Positions 9,412-16,979 of a stretch of DNA of 64,000 bases are shown here, piece after piece. The first letter of the stretch is position 1. Each line of letters starts with the position of its first letter. Position numbers and translations under genes: made by a program. The stretch covers positions 1,488,001-1,552,000 of the forward strand of contig OZ241331.1 in NCBI GenBank assembly GCA_965200005.1, given 5' to 3'. Under the pieces are notes generated by a model. That model did not search any database and had not been told where the DNA came from. It was given only the letters and a program-made list of their open reading frames with translations. Source of the DNA: Aldehydirespirator sp965200005. Lineage in GTDB: Bacteria > Actinomycetota > Acidimicrobiia > Acidimicrobiales > Aldehydirespiratoraceae.

Positions 9412-9551
9412 TGTTGCGTCGTTTCTTTCGGTTGTACTGTTGCAACTAATGCGCGTGTCGCAGCTTCGAGCGTTGCCCAGTCAACCAGGGGCTCATCTGG
9501 GTTAATCCACGAAGGAAACCTGGGGTCGGGGTCGGTGTCGGGTTTGCTCAT
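9408..9551 (-). CDS. 47-residue protein coupled to the methyltransferase gene
   Basis: A small gene starting at ATG 9551, chosen over upstream codons because GGAGG lies seven bases before it. The product is acidic and proline-rich at the start (SKPDTDPDPRF) with an amphipathic second half (LVDWATLEAATRAL). Its stop overlaps the GTG start of the methyltransferase gene, implying translational coupling. No family is recognised. Position suggests a control or accessory element of the restriction-modification block, but no helix-turn-helix is evident; it could equally be a short antitoxin-like ORF. Confidence 0.55.
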   Translation of the reverse strand: MSKPDTDPDPRFPSWINPDEPLVDWATLEAATRALVATVQPKETTQQ

Positions 9552-9595
9552 AGTGAGCCTCCGTGTTGTGGTGGTGGACATAAAGCTAACCCGTG

Positions 9596-10544
9596 TCACT
9601 GTGCGCCTGTCAACCGTGCCCATGTGAGCCGTCGTCCGTGCATCCGATGCGCTAATTCGCTCATCCTATACCCGATTTTGAGTAGTCTTCGGTTGAACTT
9701 GAAAGTGTTCTCATCCACATACCTATGCAAATGACGGGGTGACATGTAATGATGAGTACCAATATAGACCCGTTTCAGGAGACTCCAAAAGTTCTCGATC
9801 CCGTTTGTGGACACTTTGCCTCGCACATACTCCCCAAGTGAGTGTTTGACACTTTCATGCTTGTACCCCATGTCGCTCAAAGAGTCATAAACGCTGCTGT
9901 AGTCGGTGAACACGCTCGCTCCTTTGCGGGTAGTTGCCTTCACCATCCCTGTCGCGGTAGCCGCGGTCACTGCGTGAGCGGTAGTCGCTACCACTTCTCC
10001 AGTAGCCCGATCCTTGACTCCGATCACTGGTGCCTTACCGACTGTGCCCCGTCCAAGCTTCTTGCGTTTGTTGGCGTGCCGGTTGGCTTCTTTACCTCCG
10101 ATGTAGGTCTCATCGGCTTCAACCGGCCCTGAGAACCCTGCTAGCTCACCGCTAGCCATCGCTTCCCGTATGCGATGACCTAGATGCCAAGCCGACTTCT
10201 GAGTGATCCCAAGATCAGAAGCGAGCTGGATTGAGCTGATCCCCTTTTGGGCGGGACAGGATCAGAAACATCGCTAGCAACCATGTTTGCACTCCAAGCT
10301 TCGAGGATTGCATAACAGTCTGCGATTTGACACTAAAATGTTGACGACATTTACGACACCGGAACGGCATCGGCTTACGCGAGGTCACCTTTGCCACGTT
10401 GTCACTGTCACAGTGCGGGCAGGTGATCCCGTTCGGCCACCGCCAAGCCACAAACCACTCTTCAGCCGTCGCGTCGTCCGGGAACCGTGCCAACAGTTCA
10501 CGTATTGAGGCGCTGACCTTAACCAGATCACAAGCTCTGCTCAT
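9596..10544 (-). mobile_element. IS1595-family (ISXO2-like) transposase, one frameshift
   Basis: Two frames (10544-10215 and 10159-9596) join into a ~315-residue transposase, the normal family length, when one G is removed from the G4 of the coding strand (plus 10245-10248 region, CAAAAGGGGATC). The N-terminal part has the family zinc ribbon (CPHC and CRKC) and the C-terminal part the DDE-type core VEADETYIGGK, VFTDYSS and the Asn/His-containing VSTNGIENFWSLLKR. Because IS1595 elements normally use one frame and the shift needed is not the usual -1 slippage, I read this as an inactivating change or a sequence error. Terminal inverted repeats are not convincing; TGACA occurs outside the stop (~9593) and outside the start (~10573). 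It lies beside the methyltransferase-nuclease gene. Confidence 0.88.
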
Positions 10545-10653
10545 GTAGCCATGATGCCATAGGGGTGTGACAACGCAACCAGATCAGCACCTCTGAGCGA
10601 CTGCCACTAACCTGAGTTGTGTATGCAAAGCATGGCTAGCTACGTAAGTAGTC

Positions 10654-10669
10654 GCCCTATGTTTAGGGC
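10654..10669. repeat. short hairpin, GCCCTA-TGTT-TAGGGC
   Basis: A perfect 6-bp stem with a 4-base loop, in the 261-bp gap between the transposase and the DMSP lyase gene. No T-run follows, so it is not a standard terminator. The rest of the gap shows no recognised gene. Confidence 0.4.
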
Positions 10670-10805
10670 ATAGCTGACTGAACGGAAGCCTATTCGGTCT
10701 TCGCCGAGCGGTGCGCCGGGGAAGACGGCATGTACGTCAAGCCGTCACTTGACGTTGGAGTTCATGTTGTCACTTTGCTTTTCCTGGTGACGATCGCGTG
10801 GCAAG

Positions 10806-12134
10806 GTGGTGTGGCAGGATTGGTGGGTGGTGCAGAGGCATGTTCCTAGGATTGGATTGTCGGGTGGTCGGGCGCCGGATTGGTTGGTTGAGCATGGGGC
10901 TCGCAACATGCATGCGCTGGGTCCGGGGACAGAACTTGAGACGGAGTGGACGGCTGCTGGGCTTGAGTTGCCAGACCGAACCGCGATCCGGTGGTATCGC
11001 TTGGAACGCATTCGAGAGCAGTTGCGTGCCCTCGGATGTGACGGGGCGCTGCTGTATGACCCACTAAACGTCCGCTATGCCACCGACACAACGAATATGT
11101 CGGTGTGGACAATGCACAACGCCGTTCGATACGCGTTTGTGGCTACTGACGGCCCCGTTGTCGTGTTTGAGTTCTCGAAGGGTAAGTTTCTCGACACGCA
11201 CTCTGAGGTTGTCGACGAGATTCGCCCGGGCACCTCATACATCTACTTCTACGCCGGCACCCTTGCTGAAGAGGTAGCTGAGCGATGGGCAGATGAGATA
11301 GTCGAGTTACTCACCAGTTGCGGGCGTGGCGACAAAGTGCTGGCAGTCGATCGCATTGATCCGCTCGGTATGAGCGTGCTGCAACAACGAGGAGTGCGTG
11401 TTGTTGACGCGGATGCACCGATGGAGGAAGCGCGCAAGGTCAAGTCAGCCGATGAGATCGACGCAATGCGCTGCGCTGTGCATGCCTGTGAAGCGGCGAT
11501 CTCAGAGATGCGTGACGCCCTAAAGCCCGGGATCACCGAGATGGCACTCTGGGCTGTCCTTCAAGCCGGGAACTTCTCCAGGTACGGCGAGTGGATCGAA
11601 ACCCGGCTGCTTTCCTCGGGCCCTCGCACAAACCCCTGGTATCAAGAAGTGAGCAGCAGGGTCATTCAGGCAGGTGAGTTAGTTGGGTTCGATACTGACA
11701 TGGTGTGCGCCTACGGTGCGTGTGTTGATGTCTCCCGAACCTGGTTATGCGGTGCCGACCGTCCCACGCCAGCCCAACATGACATCTGGTCACTGGCTGC
11801 CGAACAGATTGAACGCAACACAACTCTGCATGTTCCCGGTGCATCTCTAGAGGAGATAACCGAGAAGTCGTGGTATCCATCGATCGATGACTACAACTGT
11901 TACACGGTTCTCTCGCACGGAGTCGGACTTTGTGATGAGTTCCCGTCCATATTCACCCGCGAACGGCGGGCAATTCTCGCATGCGACTCTGTCCTAGAGC
12001 CAGGCATGGTGATGTGCGTAGAAGCGTTCGTGGGCTCAAAGTCCGGTGGCGAGGGAGTGAAGCTAGAACAGCAAGTACTCATCACCGAAACCGGCAACGA
12101 ACTCCTGTCCCACTACCCGCTTGATCTGGTCTGA
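10806..12134 (+). CDS. dddP: DddP-type dimethylsulfoniopropionate lyase (M24 fold)
   Basis: A 442-residue M24 (creatinase/Xaa-Pro peptidase fold) protein resembling DddP, which cleaves DMSP to dimethyl sulfide and acrylate. Family-diagnostic stretches are AAGLELPD, PLNVRYATDTTNM and ETRLLSSGPRTNPWYQE. The six metal ligands fall at D296, D298, D308, H371, E406 and E421 here, which matches almost residue for residue the set I recall for Ruegeria DddP (D295, D297, D307, H371, E406, E421). Other M24 enzymes share the metal site but not these surrounding segments. The GTG at 10806 is only the first in-frame start; conserved sequence begins near residue 45, so the true start may be later. Nearby candidates for handling C3 products are the HIBADH-like and acyl-CoA enzymes at 13.6-17 kb; that link is inferred. 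Confidence 0.82.
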   Translation: MVWQDWWVVQRHVPRIGLSGGRAPDWLVEHGARNMHALGPGTELETEWTAAGLELPDRTAIRWYRLERIREQLRALGCDGALLYDPLNVRYATDTTNMSVWTMHNAVRYAFVATDGPVVVFEFSKGKFLDTHSEVVDEIRPGTSYIYFYAGTLAEEVAERWADEIVELLTSCGRGDKVLAVDRIDPLGMSVLQQRGVRVVDADAPMEEARKVKSADEIDAMRCAVHACEAAISEMRDALKPGITEMALWAVLQAGNFSRYGEWIETRLLSSGPRTNPWYQEVSSRVIQAGELVGFDTDMVCAYGACVDVSRTWLCGADRPTPAQHDIWSLAAEQIERNTTLHVPGASLEEITEKSWYPSIDDYNCYTVLSHGVGLCDEFPSIFTRERRAILACDSVLEPGMVMCVEAFVGSKSGGEGVKLEQQVLITETGNELLSHYPLDLV

Positions 12135-12243
12135 CGGTCGGCAAAGGACATTGTCAGGTCGACGAAACTAAGCAACCGAGTGAGGTGTGCAGCGACCCAA
12201 CGTCTGACTTCAGGTTGGCGCGACGTCAATGCCTGAACGCATC

Positions 12244-13476
12244 TCAACGCAGGTTTGAGTCCGTTAGTGGTAAGCCTTTGGGTGTTGGGTCTTGATTGGT
12301 CGGTGTGTTTGAGCGGGTGAATCCGATGGGTTGTTTCGGGGTCAGGGATTCAACTAGCCAGGGGTATTCGTCTAGGTTTCGGATCCAGTTGCGTGCCGCC
12401 TCGATTGCGAAGGTGACCTTGCCTCGGGCGGGCTGTGAGATGAGGCCTGTGCGCAATAGGCGGCGACGGTACACAGAGGCGTAACCGCTACTGACACCTA
12501 GGCAGGTAGCTACATCTGCTACCCGTGTTGGCCCTTCGTCCAGAGTCATCGCCACGACGAAGAGTTGGTCGACGTCCGATAGCCCACTCCAGAGTGGAGC
12601 AACGACCATTTGCCCGACAGCGCTCAGAGCTACTTCGGATCCGGCTCTGACATTTTTGAGCGTGACCGTTGACGTTGGGGTTGATGCCGCTTCCCAGGTG
12701 TGAAAGCCGACCAGTTGAATCATGAACGGAAAGCCCTGGGCAGTGTCAACGGCAGCCTTCAGGGCTTCGGTGGTCATTCGACTGCCGAGCGCGCGCAATG
12801 GTGAACTGAAAGCCTGCCAGGCGTCTGTGTTGTTGAGAAAGCCGACTTCGTAGCGGGCGCAGCGTTGTAGGAACGTGACGCTCTCGTCGCTCAGCAGAGT
12901 CTCCTCAAGTGTCTTCAGGCCCGCTCCAATAAAGGCCACCGGGTTTCCGTCGATTCTCGTCACCTGTTGAATCGTCACTCCCAGCATCCTGAGCTCATCC
13001 ATGTCGCCACTGTGGAGTTCATCCACCGTGAGCAACAGTCCTGTGCCATGCATGTTGAGGAAAGCGCCAAGGGCTGAGAGAACGTTACGGATACGTCGTG
13101 AGAGATCGGTATTCGCGTCATATGCAGTTCCCACATTGATCCCGGCAGCAGCGAGCTTCTCGACGATGTCTGGCGGCAGCCGGCTCTCGTGAACGTTTAA
13201 GTACTCCAAGGCGTGGTGTGCGATGCGATCGAGAAGCCCCTTCTTGACTGCTGCCTCCGAGATGGATACCCAGCCGCGTTCTCGCACAAGATCGTGTAGA
13301 GCCGCAAGAACTACGGTCTTGCCGGAGCCACGGGATCCGAGGAGCAGCGACGTGAAGCTTGGGTGCTTCGGCCCCACTCTCAGCGCATTGGAGAGTTCAA
13401 GCAACAGTCCATTACGCCCGGCGAGCATCGGCGGGGGAGTGCCGAAAGTTGGCACGAAGGGATTAGCGACGCTCAC
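12244..13476 (-). CDS. orphan AAA ATPase (AAA_16/ORC-like) of unknown role
   Basis: A 410-residue AAA+ ATPase. Walker A is GSRGSGKT (~residues 48-55) and Walker B LLLTVDEL (~148-155); a C-terminal winged-helix-like region (VADVATCLGVSSGYASVYRRRLL, quoted only to its first part: VADVATCLGVSSGYASV) suggests DNA binding, and the last ~35 residues are Pro/Thr-rich. Such stand-alone ATPases are frequent in actinobacterial accessory regions, and their role is not established. The GTG start is supported by GGAGG five bases upstream. The divergent gap upstream holds three 19-bp-spaced repeats (13531-13578) that may control this gene. It is convergent with dddP. Confidence 0.8.
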   Translation of the reverse strand: MSVANPFVPTFGTPPPMLAGRNGLLLELSNALRVGPKHPSFTSLLLGSRGSGKTVVLAALHDLVRERGWVSISEAAVKKGLLDRIAHHALEYLNVHESRLPPDIVEKLAAAGINVGTAYDANTDLSRRIRNVLSALGAFLNMHGTGLLLTVDELHSGDMDELRMLGVTIQQVTRIDGNPVAFIGAGLKTLEETLLSDESVTFLQRCARYEVGFLNNTDAWQAFSSPLRALGSRMTTEALKAAVDTAQGFPFMIQLVGFHTWEAASTPTSTVTLKNVRAGSEVALSAVGQMVVAPLWSGLSDVDQLFVVAMTLDEGPTRVADVATCLGVSSGYASVYRRRLLRTGLISQPARGKVTFAIEAARNWIRNLDEYPWLVESLTPKQPIGFTRSNTPTNQDPTPKGLPLTDSNLR

Positions 13477-13530
13477 TGATTCCTCCTCGCTCCTAGGGAT
13501 CGCACCTACGGAACTCTAGAGGGTGCTTTT

Positions 13531-13578
13531 GGTTTCTTTGGCTTGATTTGGTTTCTTTGTTTCCGTTTGTTTTCTTTG
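13531..13578. repeat. three GGTTTCTTTG-like repeats at exact 19-bp spacing
   Basis: GGTTTCTTTG occurs at 13531-13540 and 13550-13559 and GTTTTCTTTG at 13569-13578, each start 19 bp after the last, within a T-rich stretch between the divergent AAA ATPase and NAD-dehydrogenase genes. The equal spacing places copies on nearly the same helix face, as expected of an operator or iteron-like binding array. No protein is known to bind here. Confidence 0.65.
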
Positions 13579-13625
13579 TTTTGGAGACGGACAGGTGGAA
13601 TCGGCTGCGTTAGATTTGGCGGCCG

Positions 13626-14576
13626 ATGAGTGGCACAGAAGGTGCATCACCTGGTAAGCGGGAACGGCCCCGCATCGGATTTATCGGCCTTGGCACTATG
13701 GGTGGGCCGATGTGCCGGCGGCTCTTGGCAGCGGGCTTTGAAGTAACTGCGTATGATATGGACACCGCCGCTTTGGATCGTGCAGTTCAGGCGGGCGTTT
13801 CCAGGGCTAGTTCCGCAACGCAGTGCGCAGTTCAAGCAGATCTATTGGTGACCTCGCTGCCTGGGCCTCCACAAGTCAAAGCAGTCATGGCGGGACCGCA
13901 CGGTGCTCTACGTGCCCTCAGCGCCGGCTCTGTCTGGGTTGACCTCACGACCAACAGTCGTGAACTCGTCCTCAATCTTGCTGCTGGTGCTCCCGATGGA
14001 GTTGCGGTTGTCGATGCGCCAGTGACCGGGGCCGTTGACGGTGCTCGAACAGGCAGTCTTACTCTCTTCGCTGGAGGCGATCCCGAATCAGTTGCGTCGG
14101 TTCGTCCGGTTCTTGAACACCTCGGCAACGTCATTGAGTGTGGTACGCTTGGTTCCGGAAATGTCGTAAAGCTCGTAACCAACCAACTTTGGTTCGTAGC
14201 GGCTGCTGCCCTTGGTGAGGGACTTGCTGTTGGTATGGCTAACGGCGTTGAGCTAGCAACGCTATGGAGCGCAATTCTCAACAGTGTCGGCGACAGTTTT
14301 GTCGCACGTCACGATGCTCCGAGCATTTTCGCTGGTCACTATGACCCCTCGTTCCCGCTGGCATTGTGCATCAAGGACCTGGGTCTGTTGAGACAACTCC
14401 AAGCGAGCGTTGCAGGCGAACTACCCATGACAGATGCTGCGCGCACGGTGTTTCAGCGGGCTGCTGAACGCTACGGAACGAGTGCGGGAGAGATGTGTGT
14501 AGCTCGCATGATTGAAGATGATGCCGACATCTCAATGAGAATGGACGGCAACTGGACACCTCACTGGGAAAAGTGA
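13626..14576 (+). CDS. 3-hydroxyisobutyrate dehydrogenase-like NAD(P) oxidoreductase
   Basis: A 316-residue beta-hydroxyacid dehydrogenase. The Rossmann motif GFIGLGTMGGPM is at residues ~18-29, the substrate-binding DAPVTGAVDGARTGSL is central, and the catalytic lysine is in GSGNVVKLVTNQL. Relatives oxidise or reduce 3-hydroxyisobutyrate, tartronate semialdehyde, 3-hydroxypropionate or succinic semialdehyde; the substrate cannot be fixed from sequence. With dddP 1.5 kb upstream, a role in 3-hydroxypropionate/malonate-semialdehyde turnover from acrylate is conceivable but unproven. It precedes the Fe/2OG oxygenase gene by 135 bp on the same strand. Confidence 0.85.
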   Translation: MSGTEGASPGKRERPRIGFIGLGTMGGPMCRRLLAAGFEVTAYDMDTAALDRAVQAGVSRASSATQCAVQADLLVTSLPGPPQVKAVMAGPHGALRALSAGSVWVDLTTNSRELVLNLAAGAPDGVAVVDAPVTGAVDGARTGSLTLFAGGDPESVASVRPVLEHLGNVIECGTLGSGNVVKLVTNQLWFVAAAALGEGLAVGMANGVELATLWSAILNSVGDSFVARHDAPSIFAGHYDPSFPLALCIKDLGLLRQLQASVAGELPMTDAARTVFQRAAERYGTSAGEMCVARMIEDDADISMRMDGNWTPHWEK

Positions 14577-14711
14577 CGCTGGCACCTTCGTCCCGGATAA
14601 GCACGTTCATCTGAGCAAGAGATAGAGATGACGTGGGACATAGACCTGCGACACGAGTGCGACAGGATGTGCGAACATCTAGGTAACAGTTGAAGGGGAG
14701 GAATCTGGATC

Positions 14712-15584
14712 ATGGCAGTGGTCGCACCAACACGGCTTAGTGAGCTTGTTGACTTGGAGTCTTTTCCTATCGATGAGCCAACTTCAGTGCTATACCAGCA
14801 CATCGTGGAGATTGCGAGAAGTGGTTTGCGTTCCGAGGGCTGTGCGGTGCTCAAGGGGTTCGTGCGCAAACAAGCGATTCAGTCGCTCAACGCCGAGGTA
14901 TACGAGCGCAAGCACCTCACCCATTACTCAACGCAAGTCATTAACCCGTATTTTCATACAGAGTTCAACCCCGATTACGCCGAAGACCACCCTGTAAACA
15001 CCTTCATAGAGCGCTCGAGTGGCTTCATTCCGGGCGATGCTTGGGAACGCGGGTGTGCGACTGGCCTCCTCTTTAGGGCACCAGAAGTTGCACGGCTACT
15101 GGCAGATTGCCTCGAGATCCCTGCGCTGTATTGCTATGACGACCCTCTCGCTGGGCTCACCGCAAACATCTGTGATCCCGGTCAGCAATTCACCTGGCAC
15201 TTTGACACCAACGAGTTCGCTGTGACGGTGCTGGTACAGCCAGCAAGTGATGGGGGACTATTTGAGTACGTACCAGCAATCCGGTCGACTGAAGATGAGG
15301 GCTTTGAGGCCATTGGCGACGTGCTCAGAGAGGGACGTACCGGTGTGCGTACTCTTGATCTTCGGCCCGGTGACTTGCAGATCTTCAGGGGTCGTCACTC
15401 ACTACACCGAGTGACACGGGTAGCCGCCAATTCACGACCTCGACACGCTGCGATCTTCGCTTACACACTTGAACCGGGTGTAATCGGTCGCGTTACGCGA
15501 ACACGCCAACTCTTTGGTCGCGTTCTACCCGAGCACGAACAAGCAGAGAAAGAACGGGTGCGCTCAGACGCACTACTCGACTGA
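14712..15584 (+). CDS. Fe(II)/2-oxoglutarate-dependent oxygenase, HalD/BesD-like family
   Basis: A 290-residue non-heme iron/2-oxoglutarate enzyme. The iron-binding facial triad is visible as His and Asp in WHFDTNEF (~residues 163-170) with the distal His in RGRHSLHRVTR, and the 2-oxoglutarate-binding Arg in RPRHAAIFAY. The family is often labelled HalD/BesD halogenase, but those halogenases replace the Asp with Gly to bind chloride; here the HxD is intact, so hydroxylation or oxidative cleavage is predicted. The ATG at 14712 follows a GGGGAGG ten bases upstream. It lies in a same-strand run with HIBADH-like and acyl-CoA dehydrogenase genes. Confidence 0.75.
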   Translation: MAVVAPTRLSELVDLESFPIDEPTSVLYQHIVEIARSGLRSEGCAVLKGFVRKQAIQSLNAEVYERKHLTHYSTQVINPYFHTEFNPDYAEDHPVNTFIERSSGFIPGDAWERGCATGLLFRAPEVARLLADCLEIPALYCYDDPLAGLTANICDPGQQFTWHFDTNEFAVTVLVQPASDGGLFEYVPAIRSTEDEGFEAIGDVLREGRTGVRTLDLRPGDLQIFRGRHSLHRVTRVAANSRPRHAAIFAYTLEPGVIGRVTRTRQLFGRVLPEHEQAEKERVRSDALLD

Positions 15585-15593
15585 GAACTCGTC

Positions 15594-15689
15594 ATGATGG
15601 AACGGGAAGTCTCGCCGCCGGATCTGATCAACCGCTTCCTAGCCGACAGTCCCCACGGCAAACTCCACATCGCAGTCGGTTACTCCTGA
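15594..15689 (+). other. 31-codon ORF, possible remnant of a PLD-domain helicase/nuclease
   Basis: A short open frame after the oxygenase gene encodes INRFLADSPHGKLHIAVGY near its end, which recalls the N-terminus of phospholipase-D-fold helicase or restriction proteins. It stops at once and nothing further of such a gene follows, so if real it is a fragment. The rest of 15690-15840 shows no gene. Confidence 0.3.
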
Positions 15690-15840
15690 CGTTGCTGGCG
15701 CACATCAAGGGAGAGCGCATAGCGACTTGGGAATGCCTGAGGGCCTAGAGTTCCGACATGTTTTGGCCGGGTAAGGGATCATGTCTGATCTCGACTCGGT
15801 ACCAGTGTGGCAGACATCAGCGTCGAGACGCTAGAGCCTT

Positions 15841-16968
15841 TTGATTCAAGTGGGTCTTGACTTTCAGCTACGCCCGGAGTGGCTAAAACTCCAGCAGCGA
15901 GCGCGTGCAGTCGCGGCATCGGGAGTCGCAAAATTCGGACAGTGGAGCGACTCCTGGATTAATGGTCACAGCCGCGAGTTTTCGCAGGTACTAGCAGCCG
16001 AAGGCTGGATTGGCATGACCTGGCCTACCGAAGTTGGTGGCGGAGGTCGGCCAGGCATCGAACGGATCATTATGGGCGAGGAGATGATCAGCGCCGGAGC
16101 ACCCATTGCTGCTAGCTGGTTCGCCGATCGTCAGATGGGCCCAGCCATTTACACCTACGGCACTAACGAACAAAAAGAGCGCTTCCTTCCAGGAATCTTG
16201 TCTGGAACTGCCGGTTGGTGTATTGGCATGAGCGAGCCCGATGCGGGTTCAGACCTTGCATCTCTTCGCACCTCAGCGACGAGAGACGGCAATCAATATC
16301 TGGTAAACGGCCAGAAGATCTGGACAAGCGGAGCTGCAACAGCTGACTATTGCTATCTCATCTGTCGTACCGACACGACAGGCCGTCCACATCAAGGCAT
16401 TAGTGAGCTAATCGTGCCGATGAACCTCGATGGCATTGAGGTGAGACCGGTCAAGGACATGGTCGGTAATGAACACTTCTGCGAGATCTTCTTCAACGAT
16501 GTCGTCGTAGGGGCTGAGAACATAGTCGGTGTCGAAGGCGGCGCCTTCAAGCAAACGATGGTGCAACTCGGTTATGAGAGGGGAGGCATTGACCGCCTTG
16601 TGTCAAACCGCCCCCTTTACGAACTAGCCCTCAAACATGCGGATCGGAGTGACCCTCTAGTTCGCCAAGAGATTGCCGCGCTCGAAGCCGGTTATCGCCT
16701 GGGTCGATTAATGGTTTATCGCGGCGCGCTTGGTCAGGCGAGCGCTGACTTCAGTGCAGGTACCAAGACCTTTTGCACCGAACATGAGCAGAGGGTCGCC
16801 CGTTTCGCAGCGAGAGTTCTCGGCCCAGCCGCCCTTATAGGTGATATTGCACCGAATGCGATCTGTTACGAACCGGCGTACACGATTCAAGGCGGCACGT
16901 CTAATGTGCTTCGAAACATCCTCGGCGACCGTTACCTTCGCTTACCTCGCGAGCCCCGCGCCGCCTAG
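15841..16968 (+). CDS. acyl-CoA dehydrogenase
   Basis: A 375-residue flavin-dependent acyl-CoA dehydrogenase. Visible features are MTWPTEVGG, the FAD-contact stretch MSEPDAGSDLASLRT and WTSGAATADYCYLICRT, and the C-terminal IQGGTSNVLRNILGDR. The usual catalytic Glu of short-chain enzymes is not obvious, as in the FadE-type members common in actinobacterial steroid and branched-acid pathways. The N-terminus is uncertain: TTG 15841 has no clear ribosome site, and a frame starting at GTG 15807 (VADISVETLEPFDSSG) would join in frame if one G of the GGG at about 15852 were absent. It is convergent with the FAD enzyme gene 11 bp away. Confidence 0.88.
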   Translation: MIQVGLDFQLRPEWLKLQQRARAVAASGVAKFGQWSDSWINGHSREFSQVLAAEGWIGMTWPTEVGGGGRPGIERIIMGEEMISAGAPIAASWFADRQMGPAIYTYGTNEQKERFLPGILSGTAGWCIGMSEPDAGSDLASLRTSATRDGNQYLVNGQKIWTSGAATADYCYLICRTDTTGRPHQGISELIVPMNLDGIEVRPVKDMVGNEHFCEIFFNDVVVGAENIVGVEGGAFKQTMVQLGYERGGIDRLVSNRPLYELALKHADRSDPLVRQEIAALEAGYRLGRLMVYRGALGQASADFSAGTKTFCTEHEQRVARFAARVLGPAALIGDIAPNAICYEPAYTIQGGTSNVLRNILGDRYLRLPREPRAA

Positions 16969-16979
16969 CGCGACGTCAG

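Noticed and set aside
10215..10260. Programmed frameshifting in the IS1595-type transposase
   Set aside because: The required shift skips one base, unlike the usual -1 slippage, and this IS family normally has a single frame.
14712..15584. Calling the Fe/2OG enzyme a halogenase
   Set aside because: The iron-binding Asp is retained, which excludes the chloride-binding site of known family halogenases.
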